A stretch of DNA of 58,749 bases from assembly GCA_022925895.1 (NCBI GenBank), contig JAKSYS010000382.1:1-58749 (forward strand), written 5' to 3'. Made by a program: the position numbers and the translations under genes. Below, one piece after another: positions 36,250 to 46,918 of the stretch (position 1 is its first letter; the number at the start of each line of letters is the position of its first letter). The stretch comes from Fragilaria crotonensis. Taxonomy: Eukaryota; Bacillariophyta; Fragilariophyceae; Fragilariales; Fragilariaceae. The notes beneath the pieces are model-generated. The model made no database searches. It had not been told where the DNA came from and worked only from the letters and a program-made list of their open reading frames with translations.

Positions 36250-36954
36250 TGACACTAGTGCTACCCTCGATACCGTCCATCTCGAAGTCAGTATAAGAAG
36301 GCCCGCGCCCAATCGAAAAAGAGCAGTTTGCGACCTTCGCTCCCTCTTGTCGGTCGCAGATTGGAATCCATCCACGGGGTGACCCTCATTGGTTTTCCAG
36401 GCATATGGTGCTTGACAAAACGATCTTTTCAACTTTCCTGAATGGTTGACAACTCCGGTGATAGTGTTGTGCACCAGCTTGTCCGGGGAATCATGCTTTG
36501 CAAGATAGCGACATTGGCGCATTCCTTAAGCTCGCCACTACTGTAGGGACCACCGTTAATGATAACGACTGTGAAAGATTTTCCAACTTTGTAGATAGCG
36601 CAAAAGAGATCCATCTGAAATCCTGGTAGACTCAAAAAGGCGCGATCCCCACCGTCCTCCTCATGGCAGGTGCCGCCTTGAACAAGGATGACAACGTCGG
36701 CATGCGTCGCGGCGTGGAAAGCTTCGGCAATGCCAGGTATGATAATTTCCAAGGCGCGTCGCAGTTGCCGTGGGTCCCTCTAGCTCAATTCGTTGGCTCT
36801 TGTCGATTGGAAGGACGGTGTGATCCCATTGCCATTCTGGATTAGCACACCAGATTGGCTAACACCGTCCAAAGCAAGTTGTTCATGGGTATCAGTTCCG
36901 ACATCTTCGCAGCCGACTATCCACTCTACGACATCCAGCCGCTTGACAAGATAT
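36250..36954 (-). pseudogene. GH3 family glycosidase (beta-xylosidase/glucosidase-like) fragment
   Basis: Minus-strand pieces match the middle and C-terminal part of GH3 enzymes. They are DTHEQLALDGVSQSGVLIQN (about 36915-36850), VLPIDKSQRIELEGPTATAT with RLGNY (about 36815-36735), ADVVILVQGGTCHEEDGGDR then LSLPGFQMDLF (about 36690-36600), VVIINGGPYSSGELK (about 36570-36520) and NTITGVVNHSGKL (about 36465-36425). GH3 enzymes release terminal sugars from xylan or glucan. Several frame changes and stops break it. The N-terminal catalytic part with the nucleophile Asp is absent. The fragment ends exactly where the DIRS-type element begins (36955), so that insertion may have cut it; no clear GH3 sequence is seen on the far side (43984 onward). 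Confidence 0.55.
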
Positions 36955-37168
36955 GTCTAGCGTACGTCAACGGTCGACGAACGGACCCACCCTCTGGTGG
37001 CCAGTCGTGTCTCCGGTCATAGTTGTGAATCACTGTGAATCACGCTCCCGGAACACGATTGCCGCCACGTAGAGGACGGAATCCAAAAACTACACAGTAC
37101 CGTTTTTTGACTCAGCCTGCGTTGTACCATTGTCGTTTGAGAACGAAAAAGTACAAGTGAAAGGACTA
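36955..37168 (+). repeat. DIRS split repeat A1 (left end)
   Basis: It starts GTCTAGCGTACGTCAACGG and ends AAGTGAAAGGACTA, six bases before the gag-like ATG at 37174. It matches A2 with two small length differences, near 37133 and in an A run near 37150. Confidence 0.95.
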
Positions 37169-37173
37169 GAGCG

Positions 37174-39384
37174 ATGGCCGACCTTGCGTTTGCTGCGGCC
37201 GGAGGGCTCCCGGTTCGTGTGAACCTCCCTGTCCCCCTTCAGCGGCCCTATGCTGCTGACCCAGGAACTCTTACAGAGTGGCTGGTGACGAACACAACAA
37301 ATCTTGGCAGAGATGAGGTGCTCGAAGTTTTGGCGGCTATGAACGCGAAATACGCGAATGTGACCGATCCCGCCCTCCCCCAAGAACGAGCGGATGCGTT
37401 GCTTAGGGAGCTGGCGGAGGACGTCTTGGCATCCGAAGGATTGGAGTCCTTCCTTACTGTGACTACGCCGGAAGGAGGACTCCAACGATTATTACGGTCT
37501 CCAGGTTGTCCCGTTTCCGAAGTGGAATGGGGCAGACATCTCCCTATGATGGGGAGGTGTATGGTTTCTTGGGCGAAGTCGAGGAGGGGCAGATGCCTCC
37601 AATGATGAAGCTCCCGGATGCGTTGTCAATGCGTCAGGCGCTGGCAGTCAGAGAGGTGGTCGCGGCGTCCGAAGAAGAGGTCGACGTGTGGTACGGCGAG
37701 GACCCGACAACCCTCGTGTGCCAATCCAAGGCGATGAGTTGGTGTCAGAGTTTGCTGACCCAGGTGCGGCCGGTGCGAACGTCAAGGTTCCGCTCCTCCA
37801 GTACGTCCCGATGGCGTGGGCGCCGTACTTCATGGCTGCGCAATCGCCGGAGGCGGCGCGTCGAACCCTTCGCCGACTAACGGAGGGGAACATGACGGAC
37901 CTACAGCGCCAGCACACGACAAGACTGGAAACATGGATGCGAGCTGCGTGCATGCGATCGGGGCCGATTGGGGCCAATCGCTACCGCAGTAAGCTGCACA
38001 TGACATGGGTCGCCCACCGAGCAGTACTTGACCGTACGCTTGGGCGTTGGGCAACTCGGAGGTTGGCGCCATTTCTTACGGCGCCAGTTGTGGTGCCGCC
38101 CCCGGCGGCGCCAATCATTGCCCCGCCAGTATTTGGCGAGGGCGCTGCCATGTTGCCTCAGATGGGTGGCGGTGGCGGATTCGGTGGGCCACCCTACGAA
38201 GGGCGAGAAACGAAAGTCTATAGCCCCCTTGAGCATGAGCGCATTCGCTTGGCATGCGGGTTGGATCCGGCGAACTATGATGTCGGGCGCCCCCCAATCT
38301 ACGCAGTGTTCCTCGCCGAGGGGAGATCGATGGTCAAGGTGGAAGCGGTGCTACAAAAGTTCTTGACACCGGGCCCCAACGATTGGGATCCCATCCGAGT
38401 ATACGTGTCGCAGGAACTGGTGCGCGACATGAAAGATTTGAAGTTTGGCTGGGGCAACGAGAACACCCACGACACATGCCACCGAGGAATCTCGCCCTTT
38501 GCTGTTCTGCAGGTCTCCATGGACCAGCAAACGAAACGTCGTAAGACCCAGGAGAGGGCAGACCGTGCAACCTATTTGTCCACGGACGATGTCAGGGCTT
38601 TGGAAGCCGAGCCGGGCTGTTGCCCGGGGTCCTATCATGGGATGACAAACCTGTTGAGGAGGTACATTCGCCTCCTCACCGTGCTCTTCGGAGCAGGCTG
38701 CTCTCACCTCACAGAGGTGCAGGGCGTGTATCAAGTGAGAGATTGCTGTATACGAGACAATGTCGGCCGAACTGATTGCCGAAACGCTGTGGCGGTGTTT
38801 GTGGACGCCAGGAGTGCTTCAGCCACCTGGGTCCGGGACTTCCAGAATCCCAGCGCTCTATTCGCTCAGGCACGACCTCCGCGGATGCACCCTTCGTGTG
38901 TCCATCAACTGTCCGGTGGCGCAGCTGTTGAATTTATCGTCGGCGGCGGTGGTGTCGCAGGCGGGCAGCGGCAGCGCTCTCGGCGTTCGTACCGGATACG
39001 GAGGAAGCAGTGTGAGTAGCGCGACGACGCTATCCACGATGACGGGCTCAGTGCCACGCGAGCCCGCCCCGTTGATTGGCGGGAAGCGCACAAATCCGAC
39101 CCCCCATTCCAGAGGTGGTGGCAATCATGCAGGGACTACGTGCCAAGCGGCCAGGGGTCGACATGAATGCCGTGATGCGATCCGAGAAGTTGGGGATTGC
39201 GGAGATTGGAATTGGCGGCAAAGGAGCGTGCCTGGATTTCATGTACTTCGGCGAGTGCGCCAGAGCGGGGTGCTCATATGACCACGGCCCAGCGCGCAAC
39301 GTGTCGGCAGGCAAACGCCGCGACTGCGTCAAGCGGATGACGAAGGCCGCGGCGGGCTACCTCGAGAACAACCCGGCTGGCTGA
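37174..39384 (+). pseudogene. DIRS gag-like ORF1 with C-terminal CCCH zinc knuckle (frame-broken)
   Basis: The ATG directly follows A1. The product would be about 730 residues: an N-terminal helical region, a Pro/Gly-rich middle (about 38090-38190), and a Cys-rich end with CLDFMYFGECARAGC and SYDHG (about 39228-39288). That is a C-x8-C-x4-C-x3-H knuckle, probably nucleic-acid binding. Frame changes occur near 37510, 37690, 38740 and 39080. Gag-like proteins of this class package the RNA. The capsid identity is inferred from position and the zinc knuckle. Confidence 0.75.
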
Positions 39385-39402
39385 CGGGCAGGGGACGGCG
39401 GG

Positions 39403-42222
39403 ATGAGTAAGCAGAAAGTAGCGACAACGTTATTTACGAAGTATTCTATCGTAAATCCTATGTCACATCATACAACTGCGTACGAGTCGCGCTCAAACCC
39501 CACACTACTAAAGCACAGTACCGTCAGCCTGCGAACTGTACCGGTACGTACTACAGTACCGGTACCGGAGGAGGGCCGCAAGGCACTGTCACCGGATATC
39601 AACACAACGATGCAGACGTCATACTCTGCAGTACGCCCTACAGGCGTACGCACGGAGCTACCAGGTGCGCACGATGCACGAATCACGACAAATAATTCGG
39701 GTGCGGGCCATGCGCGAATCACGACTCAAAACTCGCCCGGCGCGCAGGCAGCAGATGCGCTGGCAGAGCCGACACCGCACGCGCCACAGGAAGAGACCCA
39801 GAAGAGAACCCGGAGAGTACAATTTGTAGATTTAGGCATGTCACCCTCCGATAGCACCACACCAACCGTAGCAGCATCCCCACACAAACTAGCACAAGGT
39901 AAGAGGAGAAAGTTGATGGAACCAGCATCGTGGATGCGGTTCCATCCATTCGTTTCGACATTAGAGCAATGGGCCTCGGGGGTTTTGGCGTCATGCGGAG
40001 ACCCGTGGTCCGACACAGCAATTCAGGCCGCAGTGGAACGCGGCCCTCATACGAGTGCCCTGACACCAGAAGCCCGAGTCCTCATCGAGGAAGAGATGCA
40101 ATATCAGATCCAGGCTGGATTCTCAGAGATGGTAACATGGGACAGCATGCGGGGTTCGCACCCAGCCAATTTGAAAGTCTCGCCGCTTGCCGTTATACCC
40201 CAAGTGGGTCGCCGCGGCCGCCTCTTGTTGGACTTGTCCTTTGCAGTCCAGGCCGAGCGACCAGGTAGCAGAGGGACGGCGTAATTGGGTGCCGCCCCAC
40301 CATTAGCCCCCTCCGTTAATTCCACCACTATACAACAATCGCCAGACTATCCGGTCAAAGAACTAGGCGGGTTCTACCCGGCTCCTAGCCTTCATGAACA
40401 GTGTCCCCTCAGAAGAGACAATTATGTTTGCAAAATTGACCTGTCAGACGGTTTTTGGCGCATGCTGGTGCATGAAGCCGACAAGTGGAACTTTGCCTAT
40501 GCGCTACCAGGTACCGCAGGGGACCCCATCCGACTCATCATTCCCCACGCCCTGCAAATGGGGTGGACAGAGAGCCCAGGATATTTCTGTGCCGCCACCG
40601 AAACTGGCCGCGATATCATGCAGGCACTTATCGATGGGGGAACCCGGTTACCCCCACACGTCTTTGACTCCTACATGGAACCCACTAGTGGCGCCCGCCG
40701 CCAAAGCTCCCCAGCAGCAGACAGAACATGGCAAATGACCGCCGTCTATGTTGACGACTATATCTTAGCCGCCGTCGAAAGTCCCGATGGCACTGCCCTC
40801 CAGCGCACAGGGCGGGCCGCACTGCACACCATTCACGGCTTATTCCCCCCTCCAGACGTTTCCGGCCATCTCGGCGGCAAAGACCCCATCTCCGTAAAAA
40901 AATTGGAGGCCGGTGATGCCCGCTGGGCGCAGTCTAAAGAACTATTAGGTTTTGTTTTTGACGGGAAGTCACGTACGGTGCACCTTACCCAGCGAAAAGC
41001 CGTCGGTATTGCCGACGCAATCACCCGATTACTTCGAAAGACGCGGGTCGCCGTTCAGAAGTTTCAATCGGTAGTTGGGAAGATGCGGCATGTTGCAACC
41101 ATCCTCCCATCAGCACGCTCGCTATTCACCCCAGTAAATCGAGCATTGCGGGGTCACCCCTCCACTATCTCCCTCAGTGCATCCGGCGAAGTCCGCGCGG
41201 CCCTGTTGGACTTGCGGCAGATGGTTTCCACCCTCGCTGCGCGGCCGACCCATGTAAAGGAAATCCTTCCCGCCCCCGACCCAGACTACATCGGCTACTG
41301 CGATGCCAGTGCGTTTGGCGCGGGCGGAGTATGGTTCAGTGGGAAGTGTTCCCTGCCCGAAACAGTCTGGCGACTGCAGTGGCCGCTGGATATCACAGCG
41401 GCCGTCATATCTGAGAGCAACCCGACCGGGACGCTAACGAATTCAGACCTGGAGATGGCGGCTGTGGTGTTGCAATTAAATGTCCTAGAAACGCTTGTGC
41501 CCTCGATGCACCATAAGTCGACTCATATTCATAGCGACAACACCCCCAGTGTAGCTTGGTTGACCAAAATGGCCACCAAAACAGCAAACTCAGATGCTGC
41601 ACACCGCCTCGTCCGTGGATTGGCGCTTCGCCAACGAATGTTGCATTCTGCTCCTGTGAGCATCACGCATGTCGCGGGATCAGATAACAACTTAGCAGAT
41701 ATCGCATCGCGAGCAATCACCCAACTTGATGACGACCATGCGTTCCTAACGCACTTTGATACCTTGTTCCCCTTACAGGAGAGATTTTGGCAGCGTGCCA
41801 GCCCACCGCCCGCGCAGCTATCCAATGTGATTTCGACGCTGCGCGGACAGCGCTTGACGCAGCAACGGTGGACACTGCCGTCAGGGCTACCAGCTGGCGC
41901 TGGTGGCAGCACTACTGTACCGATTGTGGAACGGATCCATGGCTGCGCGACACGACTCCCGCGATCCGCAGCCAGCTTCTCTTGGGATTTGCCGCCAGGA
42001 CTCGTACTGGATTCTTTGGGAAAGGCAGGCAAGTTGGAGCCCAAACTGTTGAAAAAGCATTGCGTCACGTGGCACAAGCCTTCGTGTTGGAGGGATACCC
42101 CGACCCCCGACGAGGCGGCGCCGGCGCCGACTTGGCTCTGCCCTTTACCCACCTGCTTAAATCCTTCCGAGATCGAGATCCCGCGCCAAAACCCCAAGTC
42201 ACACTTCCCGTCCACGCCATAG
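39403..42222 (+). pseudogene. DIRS reverse transcriptase and RNase H ORF with one in-frame stop
   Basis: After a low-complexity N-terminus, RT begins with PLAVIPQVGRRGRLLLDLSF. A single in-frame TAA (40282-40284) interrupts the reading, and the frame continues with PLAPSVNSTT. The palm carries KIDLSDGFWRMLVHEADKW (about 40432-40490), LQMGWTESPGYFCAATET, and the catalytic VYVDDYILA (about 40745-40770). RNase H has GYCDASAFGAGG (about 41290-41330), DLEMAAVVLQL and HSDNTPSVAWLT (about 41530-41570), ending HVAGSDNNLADIASR. The stop may be a CAA-to-TAA change. The DGFWR and SLQMGW-like blocks are shared with DIRS-type RTs of algae and oomycetes. Confidence 0.9.
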
Positions 42223-42915
42223 CCCTTGCGGCTGCCGCCCGTAACGACCCTAATGCCTCGCCCCGCGAGACGGCAACAGCCCACCTTATAGTTATGGCGT
42301 TCTATTTTCTTTTGCGTGTCGGCGAATACACCCTCCCTCCGGAGCATCGCACCACCCGCACTGTGCAGTTCCGTATCTGCGACATTCGTTTTTGGCAAGG
42401 CCAAACCCTGCTACCGCCCAACAGCGACGCAGCTATCCTTGCAGCCGCCTCCTCGGTGGCTGACGCTCATTATGGATAACCAAAAAAATGGGCAGCGCGG
42501 CGACATCATTCACCAAGAAGCGGTCAATGCCGACTTCTGCCCAGTTCGCTCTACAGCCGCGCGCGTTAGTGCCATTATGGCGCAGAACATGCCCTTAACG
42601 ACGCCTGTCAGTTTTGTCCAACCGGGGACTCATGTACAACCAAACCATATTCTCTACGCCGTCCGGCGGGGAGCAACGCTCGCTAAGCTCACCGAAAGCG
42701 GGTATACCCTGTCCCGAATTGGTGCGCACTCGCTGCGTGCTTCGGGCGCCATGGCCTTGTGGTTATCCGGACATGGCCCGGAGGCAATCATGAAGTTGGG
42801 ACGTTGGCGCACTCAAACTTTCTTAACGTACATCCACGCCCAGATTGCAGAACTCACCTCAGGCACATCAACAAAAATGAGGCAACCGGTCCCGTTTCAT
42901 AATGTAGGCGGATAA
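41787..42915 (+). pseudogene. DIRS tyrosine recombinase (one frame change)
   Basis: It overlaps the RT-RNase H frame by about 430 bp in a different frame, a layout usual for DIRS elements. A SAM-like N-terminal core-binding region (TSWRWWQHYCTDCGTDPWL) precedes the catalytic domain. The first Arg is in FLLRVGEYTLP (about 42305-42340). HSLRASGA supplies His and Arg (about 42727-42750), GRW follows (about 42800), and the nucleophile Tyr is in FLTYIHAQI (about 42830). This is the R-H-R-W-Y set. A frame change lies near 42450-42480. The recombinase inserts the circular cDNA at a short sequence match rather than making staggered cuts. Confidence 0.92.
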
Positions 42916-43190
42916 CTCGCCCACGACCGGCTAGTCAAGTAGCTCTTGGGCCCTGCTCTTTACATTTCATCTCCAGGCTCCTGCAGGTTCCCTTGGTGCT
43001 ACGGCATCTAAATACGCCACAATCTACTTGACGGGAGGCAGCGCTAGCGCCGCGCCGACCTATCCCGAGCTAGCACGACATGACCAGGACGGCCTGCCCG
43101 GGGGGGTGGGTGTGTCCATGGCATCGATCGTGAGGCCAAACTAGCATGCACGATGCAATAGCAAGTTAACCTAAGATAGAGGCCAAGTGG
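42916..43190. other. DIRS 3' non-coding region before B1
   Basis: This is GC-rich non-coding DNA between the recombinase stop and B1. It includes a G7 run and GGGTGGGTGTG near 43100. No gene motif is seen. Confidence 0.5.
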
Positions 43191-43443
43191 GTGATAATCT
43201 AGGGGCGGGAAACTACCAACGGAACTAGTAATAGATCCGTGGGAATATCCTAAGCCTTAGAAATTCAGTTCTACAGCCATCTACTAGAATACTATACTAC
43301 TCTAGATGCATGCACTGGTGCCAATCGGCAACAGTACACCAAGCTACTGTCGCAAATGGCAGACTGTGAATTGGTAAGGCTGACGTTGTCAGACCCCCAG
43401 ACATTCGAAGACCAAAACGTACAGCTCCCTATCTCCGATAGGT
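43191..43443 (+). repeat. DIRS split repeat B1
   Basis: It starts GTGATAATCTAGGGGCGGG and ends CTCCGATAGGT. It is identical as far as I can compare with B2 (43731-43983), and shares its last two bases (GT) with the start of A2. Confidence 0.95.
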
Positions 43444-43658
43444 CTAGCGTACGTCAACGGTCGACGAACGGACCCACCCTCTGGTGGCCAGTCGTGTCTC
43501 CGGTCATAGTTGTGAATCACTGTGAATCACGCTCCCGGAACACGATTGCCGCCACGTAGAGGACGGAATCCAAAAACTACACAGTACCGTTTTTTGACTC
43601 AGCCTGCGTTGTACCATATTGTCGTTTGAGAACGAAAAAAGTACAAGTGAAAGGACTA
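43442..43658 (+). repeat. DIRS split repeat A2
   Basis: This is a 217-bp near-copy of A1, with a 2-bp insertion near 43617 and one extra A near 43640. It sits directly after B1, as in circular intermediates of PAT/Ngaro elements. Confidence 0.95.
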
Positions 43659-43730
43659 CCCACCCCCCCTCACCTAAGGCCCTTCGCACCTACGGATGCT
43701 TCGCCCTTTGAGATACTAACCCTCCCGCCC

Positions 43731-43983
43731 GTGATAATCTAGGGGCGGGAAACTACCAACGGAACTAGTAATAGATCCGTGGGAATATCCTAAGCCTTAG
43801 AAATTCAGTTCTACAGCCATCTACTAGAATACTATACTACTCTAGATGCATGCACTGGTGCCAATCGGCAACAGTACACCAAGCTACTGTCGCAAATGGC
43901 AGACTGTGAATTGGTAAGGCTGACGTTGTCAGACCCCCAGACATTCGAAGACCAAAACGTACAGCTCCCTATCTCCGATAGGT
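43731..43983 (+). repeat. DIRS split repeat B2 (right end)
   Basis: It is the terminal repeat, ending GATAGGT. Host DNA begins with ATCTGGATGATG. A C-rich 72-bp spacer (43659-43730) separates it from A2. Confidence 0.95.
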
Positions 43984-44492
43984 ATCTGGATGATGAATGT
44001 ATCCCGCATGCTGGAGTACATGTTTATTACTGAGGTCTGTAACTACAGTATTACAGTACATGTAGGCAGCGGTACAAGTACCAGCACCTGGTTCTTCCAG
44101 TACAACGCTCCGGTACCACAATACAGTCCTCGACTCGAGGTTCGAAGATTCGACCACTTATGATACATATATATACATATATGAATAGCCTGTAGCCAAT
44201 TGGCCCCATTGGTGTGGCAGTGGACAACCAATCAGATGTCAGGAGATCCACTTTTGGTTGAAGCAATACTGGCCACAAGCCAGAACCCAAAACGCAGTCC
44301 TCACCAACCCTTCTGGACTACTTGTACCCTACTAGAGTACTGATAACAAGTTTCAATACGGTATGATACCGTACTGAGACCTCTGAGAACGCCTCAAGAG
44401 TGCGCAGGAAAAGATATGATACGTGTGAGAAGAATGAGAATGCAAAAGACTCATTTCCATATCTTCTCGGTCGCGATTCAAATCAACAGACG
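43984..44492. other. 5' region of the glucose-6-phosphate isomerase gene
   Basis: It contains a TATA-rich patch TACATATATATACATATATG (about 44164-44183), about 310 bp before the ATG, plus GTACTG/CAGTAC palindromes. An in-frame ATG at 44400 would add 31 residues to PGI, but that extension has no transit-peptide character. Confidence 0.5.
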
Positions 44493-46219
44493 ATGGGAGA
44501 CGTTTCCGCCACCCCGGCTTACCAAGCCTTGCAAAGCCATTTCGATGCAACCAAAGATATTCTGATGAAAGATCAGTTCGCTGGCGATCCCGAACGTTTC
44601 ACCAAGTTTTCGATGCAATTCGAGGAAATTCTCCTCGATTTTTCGAAGAATCGTATTTCCGAAGACACTATGGATCTACTCTACAAGCTTGCTGAGCAGC
44701 AAGATGTGCTTGGTTTGGCCAAGAAGATGTATTCAGGTGAAAAAATCAATAACACTGAAGGTCGTGCCGTTCTTCACGTCGCTCTTCGCAACCAGTCTAA
44801 TACTCCTATTATCGTTGACGGCGAGGACGTTATGCCAGCTGTTAACGAGACTCTCGCACGCATCAAAGTGTTCACCGAGTCCATCCGCAACGGAGACTGG
44901 AAAGGGCAAACTGGGAAGTCCATAAACACCGTCGTCAACATTGGTATTGGAGGTTCTGACCTGGGGCCTGTGATGGTCTGCGAAGCTCTCAAGCCATACT
45001 CCAAGCGTGATTTGACTATGCACTTTTGCTCTAACATTGATGGGACCCATATGGCCGAAATCCTTAAGAAATGTGACCCTGAGACGACGTTATTCCTTGT
45101 CGCCTCAAAGACCTTTACAACTCAGGAAACGATGACGAACGCAAGAACTGCCAAGAAGTGGGTTATCGATAGCCTCAAGACGACTCCGCTGTCGCGAAGC
45201 ACTTTGCTGCCCTCTCGACGAATGCAGTGGGTGTTTCGGCTTTCGGTATCGATACCAACAATATGGTAAGTCATCCTGTTCTCATTTAAGACACTTGATC
45301 GTAATCTTGCTAAATGGTTAATCGACTCCGATTAGTTTGGATTCTGGGACTGGGTTGGAGGACGCTACTCTCTGGTCCGCAATTGGAACCCCGATTGCTC
45401 TCTCCATCGAGTTTGAAAATTGGATGGAAATGCATGCTGGAGCTCATGCTATGGATCAGCACTTTTAAATGCCCCTCCGAAGGAGAATTTGCCTCTCACG
45501 CTTGCCTTGATTGGGCTTTGTATAACAATTTTTATGAGGCCGAAACTGTTGCCATCCTTCCTTATGATCAGTATATGCATCGCTTTGCTGCTTACTTTCA
45601 GCAAGGAGACATGGAATCCAACGGAAAGTATGTTACAAAGGATGGCGAAAAGATCTCTGTTCAAACCGGACCCGTTATTTGGGGTGAACCTGGAACAAAC
45701 GGGCAGCATGCTTTCTATCAATTGATTCACCAGGGAACCAAGATGATTCCTTGCGACTTTTTGGCCCCTATTGAGACCCACAACAAGCTTACCGAGACAA
45801 TTGGGGCCCCTGAAGATCATCATCCTATCTTGTTGTCCAACTACTTCGCTCAGACCGAGGCTCTTGCCTTTGGAAAAACAGCGGAGACAGTTCGTGTCGA
45901 ATTGGAGGGTAAAATGACACCAGCAGAGGTTGACGCTCTTGTCCCACACAAGGTTTTTGAGGGTAATCGCCCTCCAATTCATTCTTGTTTCAGAAACTTA
46001 CCTCCTCGCACATTGGGATCACTGATCGCGATGTACGAGATGAAAATCTTTGCTCAAGGTGCCATCTGGAATATCAACTCCTTTGACCAATGGGGAGTCG
46101 AGCTAGGAAAGCAGCTTGCGAACGCTATTTTACCCGAACTTTTGGCTCCAGGGGAGGTTACTTCCCACGACAGCTCCACCAACGGATTGATCAATCATTA
46201 CAAGGCCCATCGAAAGTAG
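44493..46219 (+). CDS. PGI: Glucose-6-phosphate isomerase (one intron, two frame changes)
   Basis: PGI interconverts glucose 6-phosphate and fructose 6-phosphate in glycolysis and gluconeogenesis. About 551 residues, the normal length. Signatures include [20 protein letters not shown] (first SIS domain), [31 protein letters not shown] (PGI signature 1), [58 protein letters not shown], and [15 protein letters not shown] (PGI signature 2 with the catalytic Lys). It begins [11 protein letters not shown] at 44493. No plastid-type (ASAFAP) leader is visible, so it is probably cytosolic. A single-base frame change lies near 45178, ahead of the intron, and another near 45510-45520 in exon 2. The family assignment is certain. 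Confidence 0.96.
45266..45335 (+). other. 70-bp intron in the PGI gene
   Basis: It starts GTAAGTC and ends CGATTAG. Splicing joins ...DTNNM to [12 protein letters not shown], restoring PGI signature 1. Confidence 0.88.
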
Positions 46220-46918
46220 ACCCTCACTCTCTCCAAAGCAAACCTAGTTGGGATCGTTCTAATGGAAGAGGTTTTTCTTAAATATGTTGAAGATTCAGTG
46301 GCACTCCATGCTGTTGTACACACATCCTCTCAAATTTAGCTACTACCGGTAGTAGTACTCGGTGTACTGTACTACCGGGACAGTAGTTGTAGGTTCACCT
46401 GGAACATCCGTAAAAAAACGATTGAACACTGATGCGAAGAGAGCTAAATTTCTCTTTGTCGGAACATTCTGCTCCAGTGACAGTATGTACTCGGTACAGT
46501 TCTTGGCAACATATGTACACTTGCACCTTGCACCATGGGTAGGAATTGATTTAAGATTAACGTCGTACCGGATGTCACTGTGTGGCGCTATTTCGTGGTT
46601 TTTGGAGGTAGGTTCGACGAGGGAGTGCACTTTCCTGCGAACATTGACAGCTTTCCTTGTAGCAGTGACGTATGGATGATTACGACAGTACTAGTAGAAG
46701 AGAATTCTGCAGGTTGCAGGCTGGCGATTTGCTGTTGACACAATTTCTGTTTCAAGAGTGTTGTGTTGGCGGTTGGCGATACTGATGCGTGCCTATTACA
46801 ACAAAAGAAACAGGGTGGTGAATCGGTGAGCATGACAAAATAATGAAGTCCGAAACATACTCCGGTACCCACGAAGCCAAAGCAAAAGCAGTTTTAATCA
46901 TCACCAATTCCTCAACAC
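46220..46918. other. intergenic, with a perfect palindrome CTACTACCGGTAGTAG
   Basis: The 16-bp palindrome is at 46340-46355, close to further TACTACCGG copies. Open frames on both strands lack motifs. This is the 5' side of the following gene. Confidence 0.6.

Larger units (their letters stand above)
36955..43983 (+). mobile_element. DIRS/Ngaro-type tyrosine-recombinase retrotransposon with split direct repeats
   Basis: The element is 7029 bp and has the diagnostic A1 - ORFs - B1 - A2 - B2 arrangement. A1 is 36955-37168, B1 43191-43443, A2 43442-43658 and B2 43731-43983, with 72 bp between A2 and B2. B1 and B2 look identical. A1 and A2 differ only by small indels. It encodes gag-like, RT-RNase H and tyrosine recombinase proteins and no integrase or protease. 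It is more GC-rich than its neighbours. B1 and A2 overlap by a GT dinucleotide, and a GT is also found at both outer junctions, suggesting crossover there. No target-site duplication is seen, as expected for DIRS elements. Confidence 0.93.

Noticed and set aside
43969-44290. Minus-strand open frames right of the DIRS element as continuation of the GH3 gene
   Set aside because: No GH3 motif could be recognised there, so the fragment is reported only up to 36954.
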